Of a DNA stretch of 64,000 bases, positions 26,478-35,258 are shown one piece after another. Positions within the stretch are counted from its first letter, which is position 1; each line of letters starts with the position of its first letter. The stretch comes from Nocardioides marmoriginsengisoli. GTDB lineage: Bacteria; Actinomycetota; Actinomycetes; Propionibacteriales; Nocardioidaceae. The stretch spans positions 1,520,717 through 1,584,716 of the forward strand of contig NZ_RJSE01000007.1 in the NCBI RefSeq assembly GCF_003725695.1, written 5' to 3'. A program made the position numbers and the translations under genes. The notes under the pieces were generated by a model that ran no database searches, had not been told where the DNA came from, and saw only the letters and a program-made list of their open reading frames with translations.

Positions 26478-27353
26478 GTGACGCTCTACCCGCAGGCGCG
26501 GGCCGCGGTGGCGGAGTACGTCAGCGAGCAGCTGGACGCCGACGGGATCGTGGCCGCCCGGGCCGAGGCGCGCGCCGTGGCCGCGGCCGCTCCCCGGGAG
26601 GCGGTGGACCGGGTCGACGAGATCGATGCCGACGGGGTTCGCTGCCGCCTCTACCGCCCGGCCGGAGCGACCGCCGTGACCGTGCACCTGCACGGCGGCG
26701 GGTTCGTCTTCCACGACATCGACGTGCACGACGCCGCCGCCCGGCGCCTGGCGAACCGGTCCGGGACGGCGGTCCTCAGCGTCGACTACCGGCGGCCGCC
26801 CGAGCACCGCTTCCCGGCGGCACCGGACGATGTGGACACCGTGCTCGGCTGGCTGGGGCGCGAGGCCGCCGGTCTCGGCCTGTCCGGGCCTTGGTTCGTG
26901 CACGGCGACAGCGCCGGCGGGAACCTGGCCCTGGTGGCCGCGCTCCGCAATCCCGGCCGGTTCGCGGCCGTCGCGCTGACCTACCCGTTCCTGGACCCGT
27001 CGGCGGGCTTCGACTCCTACCGGTCCACCGGCGTGGGCTTCGACCCGGACGAGGCGGCCTGGTACTGGGACCAGTACGCCGCCACCGAGGCCGACCTGGT
27101 CAATCCCGACCTGGCGCCGCTGCTCAGCGACCGGCTGGGCACGCTGCCCCCGACGCTGGTGGTCACCGCCGAGCACGACCCGCTGCGCGACGAGGGCGAG
27201 GAGCTGGCCCGCCGGCTCGCCGAGCTCGGCGTCGTGGTCACCGCCACCCGGTACCTCGGCCAGGTCCACGGGTTCTGGCGCCAGGTCGACGTCTTCGACG
27301 CGGCCGAGCCGCTGACCCGGCAGATCGCCGGCTTCCTCGGCCAGTACCGGTAG
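26478..27353 (+). CDS. alpha/beta hydrolase, hormone-sensitive-lipase type
   Basis: 291 residues from the GTG at 26478. The HSL-family oxyanion motif HGGGF is followed by the nucleophile elbow GDSAGGN; the acid is in AEHDPLRDEG and the His in GQVHGFW. It is a cytoplasmic carboxylesterase, probably for short or medium acyl esters. It begins 2 nt after the LURP-one-like gene and converges with the cardiolipin synthase gene. Confidence 0.9.
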   Translation: MTLYPQARAAVAEYVSEQLDADGIVAARAEARAVAAAAPREAVDRVDEIDADGVRCRLYRPAGATAVTVHLHGGGFVFHDIDVHDAAARRLANRSGTAVLSVDYRRPPEHRFPAAPDDVDTVLGWLGREAAGLGLSGPWFVHGDSAGGNLALVAALRNPGRFAAVALTYPFLDPSAGFDSYRSTGVGFDPDEAAWYWDQYAATEADLVNPDLAPLLSDRLGTLPPTLVVTAEHDPLRDEGEELARRLAELGVVVTATRYLGQVHGFWRQVDVFDAAEPLTRQIAGFLGQYR

Positions 27354-27355
27354 CC

Positions 27356-28831
27356 CTACTGCAGCGCCGCGGTCAGCCGCATCACGTTGTCCAGGTACTT
27401 CAGCCGGGCCGGCCGTCGCGACCACTCGTCGAGCGTCAGCGTCCGGGACAGCGACCGGTAGTGGTCCTCGACGGTCCGCATCCGGCGGACCACGTCCTCG
27501 CCGAGCATCAGCAGCGAGACCTCGTAGTTCAGCGCGAACGAGCGCAGGTCCATGTTGCTCGACCCGATCACCGCGACGTCGTCGTCGATGGTGAAGTGCT
27601 TCGAGTGCAGCACGTACGGCGCGGGGTAGAGCCGGACGGTGATGCCGGCCTCGAGCAGGGCGCGGTAGTACGACGACTGGGCGTGCCCGACCATGAACTG
27701 GTCGGACTCCTCGCTGACGAAGAGCTCCACCTCGACGCCGCGCTGGGCTGCTGTCGTGACGGCGTACAGCAGCGACTCGTCGGGGACGAAGTACGGGCTG
27801 GTCAGCGAGATCCGGCGCTCGGCCGCGTAGATCAGGCTGGTGAACATCCGCAGGTTGTTCTCGGTGTCGTAGCCGGGACCGCTCGGCACCACCTGGGCGA
27901 GGACGCCGGCCGCGTCGACGTCCGCACTGCCCGGCGCGGTCCGGACCCGGACCTCCAGAGGCTCGCCGCTCTCCAGCAACCAGTCGGAGGCGAACACCGC
28001 GTCGAGCTCGGCGACGACCGGGCCTTCGAGCCGCACCATCAGCTCGACCCACGCGCGGCCGACCTTGTGGTTCTTCGGCTTGTTGTAGCCGGGCTCGGTC
28101 AGGTTCTGGGAGCCGGTGAAGCCGACCGACCCGTCGACGACGAGCAGCTTGCGGTGGTTGCGCAGGTCCGGGCGGCGGAACCGGCCGCGCAACGGCTCGA
28201 TCGGGAGCATCGGGTGGTACCTGATCCCGGTGGCGTCGAGGCGGGTCAGCAGGTCCTGGTATCCGGGGATGCCGCGTGAGCCGAGGTGGTCGAAGAGCAG
28301 CCGCACCTCGACGCCGCGCTCGGCCGCCTCGGCGAGGGCATCGAGGAGCGGCTCGGTCACCTCGTCCCAGGCGGTGATGTAGAACTCGACGTGCACGTAC
28401 TCGCGGGCCGCGCGGACCGCGGCCGCCATCTCGGTGATCGAGCCGCGGTAGTCCTCGAGCACGGTCACCGCGTTGCCGGGCGTGACGGGCAACGAGGTCA
28501 GCGTCCGGTTCAGCCGGGTCACGCCGAGCACGCTCGGCCGCAGGTCGGTGCTCGCCTCCGGGACCGCCGCCGTGGCCGCCCGGATCCGTTCGTTGACCTC
28601 GCTCAGCCGGCGGCGCCTGGACTTGCCGACGTGGTTCGACCCGAAGAACCAGAACGCGACCAGCCCGATCAGCGGGGAGAGCAGGACCAGCAGCAGCCAG
28701 GCCATCCCGGTCGAGGGTCGGCGTCCGCCGGGGATCACGCCGAGCGCGACGACCCGCGCGGTCAGGCCCAGCGCCGCCAGGATCACGCCGAGCAGGGTCA
28801 GGTCGGTGGAGGTGTCCCCGGTGGGGCTCAC
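27356..28831 (-). CDS. cls: cardiolipin synthase
   Basis: 491 residues from the GTG at 28831. Two N-terminal membrane helices (LTLLGVILAALGLTARVVALGV and WLLLVLLSPLIGLVAFWFFG) precede two phospholipase D HKD motifs, HRKLLVVDG and HSKHFTIDD, each with its downstream GS(Q/S)N segment. It joins phosphatidyl groups to make cardiolipin in the plasma membrane. Many actinobacteria use a CDP-alcohol-type cardiolipin synthase instead, so this PLD-type copy may be the main or a second enzyme. Confidence 0.9.
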   Translation of the reverse strand: MSPTGDTSTDLTLLGVILAALGLTARVVALGVIPGGRRPSTGMAWLLLVLLSPLIGLVAFWFFGSNHVGKSRRRRLSEVNERIRAATAAVPEASTDLRPSVLGVTRLNRTLTSLPVTPGNAVTVLEDYRGSITEMAAAVRAAREYVHVEFYITAWDEVTEPLLDALAEAAERGVEVRLLFDHLGSRGIPGYQDLLTRLDATGIRYHPMLPIEPLRGRFRRPDLRNHRKLLVVDGSVGFTGSQNLTEPGYNKPKNHKVGRAWVELMVRLEGPVVAELDAVFASDWLLESGEPLEVRVRTAPGSADVDAAGVLAQVVPSGPGYDTENNLRMFTSLIYAAERRISLTSPYFVPDESLLYAVTTAAQRGVEVELFVSEESDQFMVGHAQSSYYRALLEAGITVRLYPAPYVLHSKHFTIDDDVAVIGSSNMDLRSFALNYEVSLLMLGEDVVRRMRTVEDHYRSLSRTLTLDEWSRRPARLKYLDNVMRLTAALQ

Positions 28832-28922
28832 GGCGGTCCTTTCGTCGTACGGAGGGGTCTCGGGGTGCCATCATGGCGCTGTCCGAGTGCATCCGTGTGC
28901 TTGTCGCTCGAAGGAGGACCGG

Positions 28923-29849
28923 TTGGCCGGCCAGAGTCTGATCCGCGTCGTCCTGGTCCGGGGCGCTGTCGCCCTGGTCGCGCTGCTGCTCCCGCTGGGC
29001 ATGCTCTCGTCCTGGACCGCGAGCGTCCTCAGCGACACCGACCGGTACGTCGACACGGTGGCTCCGCTCGCCAGCGACCCGGTGGTGAAGAAGGCGGCGG
29101 TCAAGCACCTCACCCGCGAGACGGTCAAGCTGGTCGAGGGTTCCGCCGACGATCCGCGGATCGGTGACGTCCTGCGCCGGCTCGGGTACGACGCCCTGGC
29201 CGACGCCGTCCGCCCGCAGCTCGAGCGTGCCGTCCGGGCGGTCGTCGTCACGACCGTGGAGAGCCCGTACTTCGCGGACGCGTGGCGGGAGGCCAACCGG
29301 TCCGCCCACGCCCAGCTGGTCGCCGTCCTGGAGGGGCGGCGCGGGGCGATCCTGGACGACGAGGGCCGGGTCAGCATCGAGCTCGGCACCGTGCTCAACA
29401 CGATCCGGGCCGCCCTGCAGCGCCAGGGGCTGCCGGTGGGCCTGAGCCGGCTGCCGACGGTGGACACGTCGTTCGCGCTGGTCAAGGCGGACGACCTGGA
29501 CAACGCCCGGTTCGCCTACGAGACGCTGAAGGCGGCCGGGTTCTGGCTGCCGATCGCCTGCCTCGCGGCAGCGGTCCTGGCGCTCGTGCTGAGCGGCCGG
29601 CGCTGGCGGACCCTGCGATCCCTCGGCACCGTCTCCGCAGTCGCGATGATCCTGCTCCTGCTGCTGCTCGCCTGGGTGCGCTCGGCGCTGGCGGGATCGT
29701 CCGGCGACCCCGAGGTCACCCGGGTGATCTGGGACGTGGTCGTCTCCGACCTGCGCTCCGGCGTCCTGGTCGCGATGGTCGTAGGCGCACTGGTCGCCGT
29801 GGGCGCCGGGTGGATGTCCGGCCGTTCCGCGACCGAGGCGGCGTCGTGA
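28923..29849 (+). CDS. integral membrane protein of unknown function
   Basis: 308 residues from a TTG at 28923, fixed by AAGGAGG at 28911-28917 five nt upstream; no other start fits. The protein has an N-terminal membrane helix, a ~190-residue helical extracytoplasmic region (SDTDRYVDTVAPLASDPVVKKAA), then three more helices. The opening domain resembles actinobacterial membrane proteins sometimes labelled only as hypothetical. The stop overlaps the GTG of the RDD gene (GTGA), so the two products are probably made together and may interact. Confidence 0.75.
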   Translation: MAGQSLIRVVLVRGAVALVALLLPLGMLSSWTASVLSDTDRYVDTVAPLASDPVVKKAAVKHLTRETVKLVEGSADDPRIGDVLRRLGYDALADAVRPQLERAVRAVVVTTVESPYFADAWREANRSAHAQLVAVLEGRRGAILDDEGRVSIELGTVLNTIRAALQRQGLPVGLSRLPTVDTSFALVKADDLDNARFAYETLKAAGFWLPIACLAAAVLALVLSGRRWRTLRSLGTVSAVAMILLLLLLAWVRSALAGSSGDPEVTRVIWDVVVSDLRSGVLVAMVVGALVAVGAGWMSGRSATEAAS

Positions 29850-30778
29850 CCGGGCCGGAGCAGCAGTCGGTGCTCGGCCGGCTCACCGGCGCGGTGACCG
29901 GCAAGGTGCTCGACACCATCGACCCGGACACCGTGCTGGACCACATCGACGTCAATGCGCTGCTCGACCGGATCGACGTCGACCGGTTGCTGGACCGGGT
30001 CGACGTGGAGCGGCTGCTGGCCCGGGTCGACATCGACAAGCTGCTGGCGACGGCCGACGTCGAGGCGCTGGTCCGGCGCTCCGGCGTACCGGACATCGTG
30101 GCGGCCAGCACCGGCCGGTTCGCCGGGTCGGCGCTGGACCTCGCCCGCCGGCAGGTGCTGGTGGTCGACGTCGTCGCCGGTCAGGTCCTGGACGCGCTGC
30201 TGCGCCGCAAGCGCCGGATCTGGTCGCACGCGCCGCCGCTGCTGCGGACCGAGGAGCCGCGGGTCGGGGCCGACGGGCGCCTGGACGTCAGCGGCCGGTA
30301 CGCCGGCGTGGTGCCGCGGGCGATCGCAGTGCTGGTCGACGCCTGGGCGATGCTGACCGCGGGCACCCTGGTGCTGGCCGGCATCGACTACCTCGGGCGC
30401 ACCGTGCTGGACCGCTCGATCACGGTCGACGCGTCGGCGCCCGGCTGGGTCGCGGCGTTCGTCGCGACCGGGTTCCTGTTCGTCTTCCTCTGCCTCGAGG
30501 TCGCCGGCCGGACGCCCGGCAAGGCGCTGCTCGGCCTGCGGGTGGTCAGCTGGGACGGCAGTCCGCTGCGGCCCGGGGCCGCACTCGCCAGGACGCTGAT
30601 GTTCCCGGTCAGCCTCGGCCTGGGCGGACTCGGCTGCCTGCTCGCCGTGGTGCAGCGGGACCGTCGCGCGCTGCACGACCTGGTCGCCCGCTCGGCCGTG
30701 GTCCACGACTGGACCCCGCGTGCCGCAGAGCTGCCGGTCGCCCTCTCGACGTCGTTGCTCGGAGCCTCGATACCCTGA
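29846..30778 (+). CDS. RDD-family membrane protein with six nonapeptide repeats
   Basis: 310 residues. Residues 22-75 are six tandem 9-residue units such as LDRIDVDRL and LDRVDVERL, then an amphipathic region to ~120. The RDD domain follows: an Arg in PRAIAVLVDAWAM, a TPGKALLGLRVV signature and two or more membrane helices. RDD proteins are small membrane proteins of mostly unknown or transport function. The nonapeptide block is strongly amphipathic and could form a solenoid or oligomerise. Start GTG overlaps the preceding stop. Confidence 0.8.
   Translation: MTGPEQQSVLGRLTGAVTGKVLDTIDPDTVLDHIDVNALLDRIDVDRLLDRVDVERLLARVDIDKLLATADVEALVRRSGVPDIVAASTGRFAGSALDLARRQVLVVDVVAGQVLDALLRRKRRIWSHAPPLLRTEEPRVGADGRLDVSGRYAGVVPRAIAVLVDAWAMLTAGTLVLAGIDYLGRTVLDRSITVDASAPGWVAAFVATGFLFVFLCLEVAGRTPGKALLGLRVVSWDGSPLRPGAALARTLMFPVSLGLGGLGCLLAVVQRDRRALHDLVARSAVVHDWTPRAAELPVALSTSLLGASIP
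29909..30070 (+). repeat. six 27-bp units encoding a nonapeptide repeat
   Basis: Encodes L-D-x-I/V-D-V-x-x-L six times in the RDD protein. The DNA units share GTCGACGTGG-like segments but have diverged, so this looks like an old in-frame expansion. Confidence 0.75.
30771..30776 (+). promoter_or_regulatory. -10 box of a leaderless promoter for rpiB
   Basis: TACCCT ends 6 nt before the ATG at 30783. It overlaps the end of the RDD gene. Confidence 0.45.
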
Positions 30779-30782
30779 CGCC

Positions 30783-31292
30783 ATGCGCGTGCACCTGGGA
30801 TCCGATCATGCCGGCCTCGAGCTCAAGGACCACCTGCTCGGCTGGCTCCGCGACAACGGCCACGAGCCGATCGACCACGGACCGTTCGTGTACGACGCCC
30901 TCGACGACTACCCGGTCTTCTGCATCCGGGCCGCCGAGGGCGTGGTGAACGACCCGGGCAGCCTCGGCGTCGTGATCGGCGGCTCCGGGAACGGTGAGCA
31001 GATCGCCGCGAACAAGGTGATCGGCGTCCGCTCGGCCCTCGTCTGGAGCAAGGAGACGGCGGTGCTCGCCCGCGAGCACAACAACGCCAACGTGATCTCG
31101 GTCGGCGGCCGGATGCACAGCCTGGAGGACATGACGAGCTTCGTCGAGGTCTTCCTGGCGACCCCGTTCACCGACGAGGAGCGGCACGTCCGGCGGATCG
31201 CGATGATGGCCGACTACGAGACCACCCGGGAGCTGCCGCCGCTGCCCGAGTCCGCCGTGGGTCACTTCTCGGACCCGGGCGCGGATGCCTGA
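30783..31292 (+). CDS. rpiB: ribose-5-phosphate isomerase B
   Basis: 169 residues (MRVHLGSDHAGLELKDHL). It is of the RpiB/LacAB type, with SDHAG, the IGGSGNGEQIAANK loop and REHNNANVISVGGR. The Ser in GGSGNG sits where E. coli RpiB has its catalytic Cys, the usual situation in the actinobacterial subgroup, which uses a Glu base. It interconverts ribose-5-P and ribulose-5-P. It overlaps the next gene by 8 nt. Confidence 0.93.
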   Translation: MRVHLGSDHAGLELKDHLLGWLRDNGHEPIDHGPFVYDALDDYPVFCIRAAEGVVNDPGSLGVVIGGSGNGEQIAANKVIGVRSALVWSKETAVLAREHNNANVISVGGRMHSLEDMTSFVEVFLATPFTDEERHVRRIAMMADYETTRELPPLPESAVGHFSDPGADA

Positions 31293-32121
31293 GGGCCACA
31301 CCCTCCTCAAGCTCGCGAACGACCTGGACGCCGCGTTCGCCGGCCGGCCGGTCCGGGTCAGCAGCCCCCAGGGCCGGTTCGCGGCCGACGCGGCGCTGCT
31401 CGACGGGGGTGAGGTGGTCCGTGCCGATTCGGCCGGCAAGCACCTGTTCGTCGAGTTCGCCGGCGAGCGCTACCTGCATGTCCACCTGGGCCTGATCGGG
31501 AAGTTCGACCTGTACCCGGGCACGCCGCCGGCCGTCACCGTCGGCCAGGTCCGGGTGCGGCTGCAGAACGAGACCGGGTACGCCGACCTGCGCGGCGCGA
31601 CCCAGTGCGACCTGATCGGCGCCGAGAAGCGCGCCGCGATCCTCGACAAGCTCGGTGCGGACCCGCTCAAGCCGGACCCCCAGGCGTGGGACCGCGCCTG
31701 GACGTGGATCTCGCGGAGCAACCGGCCGATCGGCGACCTGCTGATGGACCAGGGTGTTGTCGCCGGCGTCGGCAACGTCTACCGGGCCGAGATCCTCTTC
31801 CGGCACAAGATCCACCCGTTGCGTCCCGGCCGGACGCTGCGCCGACCGCAGTTCCAGCGGCTGTGGGCGGACCTGGTCGAGCTGATGGAGTACGGCGTGC
31901 TGACCGGTCGGATCGACACGGTGCGTCCCGAGCACACCCCGGAGGCGATGGGCAGGCCGCCGCGGAAGGACGACCACGGCGGTGAGGTCTACGTGTACCG
32001 GCGGTCGGGACAGGAGTGCCTGGTCTGCGGCGCGCGGGTGCGGACCGAGATCCTGGTCGGGCGAAACCTGTTCTGGTGCCCGCGATGCCAGCCCGTCTTT
32101 CGCTCCCGGGCCGTAGGCTGA
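31285..32121 (+). CDS. Fpg/Nei-family DNA glycosylase (endonuclease VIII type)
   Basis: 278 residues starting MPEGHT, the Nei-type N-terminus with catalytic Pro2 and Glu3. The helix-two-turns-helix (MDQGVVAGVGNVYRAEILF) and C-terminal zinc finger CLVCG...CPRCQ are present. It excises oxidised pyrimidines and nicks the abasic site. The MPEGHT start and length point to the actinobacterial Nei1 group rather than MutM. It overlaps rpiB by 8 nt, so it is translated from the same message. Confidence 0.9.
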   Translation: MPEGHTLLKLANDLDAAFAGRPVRVSSPQGRFAADAALLDGGEVVRADSAGKHLFVEFAGERYLHVHLGLIGKFDLYPGTPPAVTVGQVRVRLQNETGYADLRGATQCDLIGAEKRAAILDKLGADPLKPDPQAWDRAWTWISRSNRPIGDLLMDQGVVAGVGNVYRAEILFRHKIHPLRPGRTLRRPQFQRLWADLVELMEYGVLTGRIDTVRPEHTPEAMGRPPRKDDHGGEVYVYRRSGQECLVCGARVRTEILVGRNLFWCPRCQPVFRSRAVG

Positions 32122-32149
32122 CCCAGATCGGAACCGAGGGGGACGAGCG

Positions 32150-33268
32150 ATGCCCGGGATGAGCGACCTCGTCGCAGGTCCCCGCGAGCGCGCCCGCGCC
32201 CGGGTCGTCCGGCTGCAGCGGCAGATGGTCGATTCCGATCACCCGGCCTTCGTGTTCCTGGTGCTGCTGACCGCCGGCCTGGTCGCCGGCGGCCTGCTCA
32301 GCCCGGACGTCGTACCGCAGACGGCGATGTTCCTGCCGATCGTGCTGGCCAGCCTGTGGCTGGGCCCGCGGACGCTGCCGTGGCTGGTCGGCCTCTGCCT
32401 GATCGGCGTGCTGGTCCTGACGCTGGCCCTGCCCGAGATCACCCTGGTCACCGTCGTCCGGGTGCTGATCACGTTCGCGATCGCGCTGCTGATCATGGTG
32501 ACCTCGTTCCGCCGTACCAAGCTGGGCGTGGCCGGTCCGCGGGGCGAGTCGATGTTCGTCGACCTACGGGACCGGATCGCGAACCAGGGCACGATCCCCG
32601 GTCTGCCGTCCGGCTGGCACGTCGAGTCGGCCTCCCGCTCGGCCGGCGGCACCTCGTTCGGCGGCGACTTCATCGTGGCCAGCAAGGCCACCGACGGCTC
32701 GACGCTGGACCTGATCGTCGTCGACGTCTCCGGGAAGGGCATCGAGGCCGGCACCCGGTCGCTGCTGCTCTCCGGTGCTTTCGGCGGGCTGGCCTCCGCG
32801 GTCGCGCCGGAACGGTTCCTCTGCGAGGCGAACGAGTACCTGCTGCGCCAGGAGTGGCAGGAGGGCTTCGCCACCGCGATCCACCTGCACCTGAGCCTGC
32901 GCACCGGGGACTTCGAGCTCCGCAAGGCCGGACACCCGCCGGCGGTCTGGCTGCACGCCGGCTCGGGACGCTGGTCGGTGCTCGACTCCGACGGACCGGT
33001 CCTCGGTCTGATCCCGGACAGCGCCTTCGAGGTCGTCCGCGGCCGGCTGATGCCCGACGACGCTCTGCTGATGTACACCGACGGCCTGGTCGAGACCGTC
33101 AGCCGGGACATCGCCAGCGGTATCGACAAGCTGGCCGGGCGGGGCCAGCTGCTGTTCCCGTCGGGCTACCAGCGCGGCGCCCGGAAGCTGATCGACGAGC
33201 TGGCCAGCAGCAACGACGACGGAGCCCTCGTGCTCGTTCACCGGCGGTCCTCGCACCTCGCCCACTAA
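32150..33268 (+). CDS. membrane-bound SpoIIE-type PP2C phosphatase
   Basis: 372 residues from the ATG at 32150, preceded by GAGGGGGACGAG; TAGGCT at 32114-32119 is a plausible -10. Four or five hydrophobic segments in residues 30-125 are followed by a SpoIIE/PP2C domain with metal-binding motifs VVDVSGKGIEAG and LMYTDGLVET and a final NDDGALVLV. Such phosphatases dephosphorylate anti-anti-sigma factors in partner-switching systems. No anti-sigma gene lies alongside, so the target must be elsewhere. Confidence 0.87.
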   Translation: MPGMSDLVAGPRERARARVVRLQRQMVDSDHPAFVFLVLLTAGLVAGGLLSPDVVPQTAMFLPIVLASLWLGPRTLPWLVGLCLIGVLVLTLALPEITLVTVVRVLITFAIALLIMVTSFRRTKLGVAGPRGESMFVDLRDRIANQGTIPGLPSGWHVESASRSAGGTSFGGDFIVASKATDGSTLDLIVVDVSGKGIEAGTRSLLLSGAFGGLASAVAPERFLCEANEYLLRQEWQEGFATAIHLHLSLRTGDFELRKAGHPPAVWLHAGSGRWSVLDSDGPVLGLIPDSAFEVVRGRLMPDDALLMYTDGLVETVSRDIASGIDKLAGRGQLLFPSGYQRGARKLIDELASSNDDGALVLVHRRSSHLAH

Positions 33269-33309
33269 GGTGCCCGCATGCTCGAGCAGGCCGCCGACGA
33301 GAGGCACCC

Positions 33310-34302
33310 ATGACCGCGTTCGTGACCCGGTACGACTTCCGCGCGCCGGGGGAGGCCCTGGCCCGGCACCAGGAGATGTTCGCGCGCTGCCTGGAGCAGG
33401 CGTCGTACCTGGAGGAGCACGGGCAGGACGCGATCGTGCTCTCCGAGCACCACGCGACCACCGACGGCTACCTGCCCAGCCCGCTGCTGGCGGCGTCCGC
33501 GGTCGCAGCCCGGACCCGCACCGTCCCGATCTCGGTGGCCGCGCTGCTGGCCAACCTCTACGACCCGATCCGGCTGGCCGAGGACATCGCGGTCCTGGAC
33601 CAGCTCTCCGGCGGTCGGGTCAGCTACACGATCGGGCTGGGGTACCGCCCCGAGGAGTACGCGATGTTCGGAGCGCCGTGGGAGACCCGCGGGGCCGACA
33701 TCGAGTCCGCGATCGGGGTCCTGCGGCAGGCCTGGACCGGCGAGCCGTTCGACTACCGGGGGCGCACCGTGCGGGTGCTGCCGACGCCGTACCGGGATCC
33801 GGTGCTGTTCTACGGCGGCGGGTCGAAGGCGGCCGCGCGCCGGGCCGCCCGCCTCGGGCTGCACTTCCAGCCGCAGGCCGCCGACCCGTCGCTGAAGGAG
33901 CTCTACCAGCAGGAGTGCCGCGCGCTGGGGCGGGAACCGGGCTTCGTGCTGCTCCCGCCCGGGGGCCCGGCGACGGTGTTCTGCTCCGAGGACCCGGACC
34001 GGTTCTGGGCCGAGAACGGCGCCTACCTGCTCGCCGAGGCGCGCGGGTACAACGCCTGGCAGAACACCACGAAGTCGCTGGTCCGGGACGCCTCGGAATC
34101 GGTCGAGGAGATGCGGGCAGCCGGCGTGTACGTCGTCGAGACCCCGGACGACCTGATCGCGAAGTGCCTGAGCCGGGAGATCCGGGTGGTCAGCAGCCAC
34201 CCGCTCTGCGGCGGCCTGCCGACGGAACCGTCCTGGGAGAGCCTGCGGCTGGTGTGCGAGACCGTGATGCCGGCGGTGAAGGCGGCGCGGGCTGCCGGCT
34301 AG
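33310..34302 (+). CDS. LLM-class (luciferase-like) flavin-dependent monooxygenase
   Basis: 330 residues from the ATG at 33310 (MTAFVTRYDFRAPG). It is a bacterial luciferase-type TIM barrel: ASYLEEHGQDAIVLSEHHATTDGYLPSPLLAASAVAART, PISVAALLANLYDPIRLAEDIAVLDQLSGGRVSYTIGLGYRPEEY, and FYGGGSKAAARRAARLG for flavin binding. It is probably F420- or FMN-dependent; the substrate is unknown. It lies 41 nt after the phosphatase gene on the same strand. Confidence 0.88.
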   Translation: MTAFVTRYDFRAPGEALARHQEMFARCLEQASYLEEHGQDAIVLSEHHATTDGYLPSPLLAASAVAARTRTVPISVAALLANLYDPIRLAEDIAVLDQLSGGRVSYTIGLGYRPEEYAMFGAPWETRGADIESAIGVLRQAWTGEPFDYRGRTVRVLPTPYRDPVLFYGGGSKAAARRAARLGLHFQPQAADPSLKELYQQECRALGREPGFVLLPPGGPATVFCSEDPDRFWAENGAYLLAEARGYNAWQNTTKSLVRDASESVEEMRAAGVYVVETPDDLIAKCLSREIRVVSSHPLCGGLPTEPSWESLRLVCETVMPAVKAARAAG

Positions 34303-34441
34303 GGCTGGCGATTCGTACGCTCTTCGGCGTGTTTCCGACGAAATCGCATGGGCAGAACGGGCCATCGTCGGGGACTTTTCGCCGTGCCACGATGCTGTGA
34401 ACGGGAGAGCCCTCTCCCTCTGATCCGTGCGGAGGTCAGCC

Positions 34442-34921
34442 ATGCCTGCATCCAAGGTCGTCGACTTCTTCCTGAACACTTCGAAGGAGTCCAAGGAGGG
34501 CCAGGTCGTCGAAGCGCCGGCCTTCAGCCTGACCAAGGTGATGATCGTCCTTGCTCCGTTGGTCACCACGATCGTCACGCTCGTCACCGACAAGGTCGGG
34601 AAGACGGACTTCTCCTCCGGTGAGGTGACCGCGATGATCGTCGCGCTGCTCGCTCTGCTTGCACTGACCTCAGCGGCAGACGTGCTCGCTCGCGGAATCG
34701 CGACCTCGGCCGAGAAGTCCGCCGCCGGTGCCAAGGCGGCGGCCGAGGCGCGGACCCAGGTGATCCCCCTGAACCCGACCGTGGCGGGTCAGCTGGTCAA
34801 GGACGGGCCAGACGAGGACGTCAAGATCGTGGCGATGTCGAACGCGAGCCCGCCGGAATTCCTGGTGCTCCGCGCGGACGACACGTTGAGCTGGCACCCG
34901 GTCTCGAGCGTCACGCTGTAG
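34442..34921 (+). CDS. small two-helix membrane protein of unknown function
   Basis: 159 residues from the ATG at 34442; GGAGG lies 6-10 nt upstream. Two hydrophobic helices (VMIVLAPLVTTIVTLVTDKV and VTAMIVALLALLALTSAADVLA) are followed by an Ala-rich helix (EKSAAGAKAAAEA) and a ~55-residue soluble domain ending FLVLRADDTLSWHPVSSVTL. I recognise no family. It is the last gene before the toxin/antitoxin-like pair and the tRNA-Gly island. It is less GC-extreme than its left neighbours, which could mean it is accessory too. Confidence 0.65.
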   Translation: MPASKVVDFFLNTSKESKEGQVVEAPAFSLTKVMIVLAPLVTTIVTLVTDKVGKTDFSSGEVTAMIVALLALLALTSAADVLARGIATSAEKSAAGAKAAAEARTQVIPLNPTVAGQLVKDGPDEDVKIVAMSNASPPEFLVLRADDTLSWHPVSSVTL

Positions 34922-34997
34922 CAGGTTCTCCGTCCACAACGGCACCTGGTGCCGTGCTCTCCACAGGTCGGATGTCTTGAGGAGCGTCGGTCTGCGT

Positions 34998-35014
34998 GTA
35001 AAGATTGTCTTTAC
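34998..35014. promoter_or_regulatory. 17-bp palindromic operator
   Basis: GTAAAGA-TTG-TCTTTAC is a perfect inverted repeat with 7-bp arms, and two further pairs match outside one mismatch (34995-35017). It abuts the GTG start at 35017, the usual place for autoregulation of a toxin/antitoxin operon. Its AT-rich composition stands out from the flanks. Confidence 0.65.
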
Positions 35015-35016
35015 GC

Positions 35017-35250
35017 GTGGAGATCGCGGAATCGGCTCGTAAGCACGGCATCACTGATGAGGCGATTCGGCACGCGTGGGAGTTCGCGATCCGGGCGCGG
35101 CGCCTTGAGTGCGACGGCGAGGAGCGGCTGGTGGTGATTGGCCCGGATGCTTCCGGGACGCTTATCGAATTGGTGGCGGTTCCAGCTTTGGTGCCGGACC
35201 TGGTGATCCATGCGCAGCGATTGCGGAAGCGCTACTACGACTACTTGTGA
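35017..35250 (+). CDS. small BrnT/RelE-like protein, candidate toxin
   Basis: 77 residues from the GTG at 35017 (or 81 from the TTG at 35005, which lies inside the operator loop). The layout is helix, then ECDGEERLVVIGPDASGTLIELVAVP strands and VIHAQRLRKRYYDYL at the C-terminus. That is typical of small RelE/BrnT-fold proteins ending in a basic helix with Tyr. It precedes a small helix-turn-helix protein by 8 nt and sits under a palindromic operator, so I read it as the toxin of a type II pair. The family match is by pattern only, and toxicity is not demonstrated. Confidence 0.6.
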   Translation: MEIAESARKHGITDEAIRHAWEFAIRARRLECDGEERLVVIGPDASGTLIELVAVPALVPDLVIHAQRLRKRYYDYL

Positions 35251-35258
35251 GGCGACGC

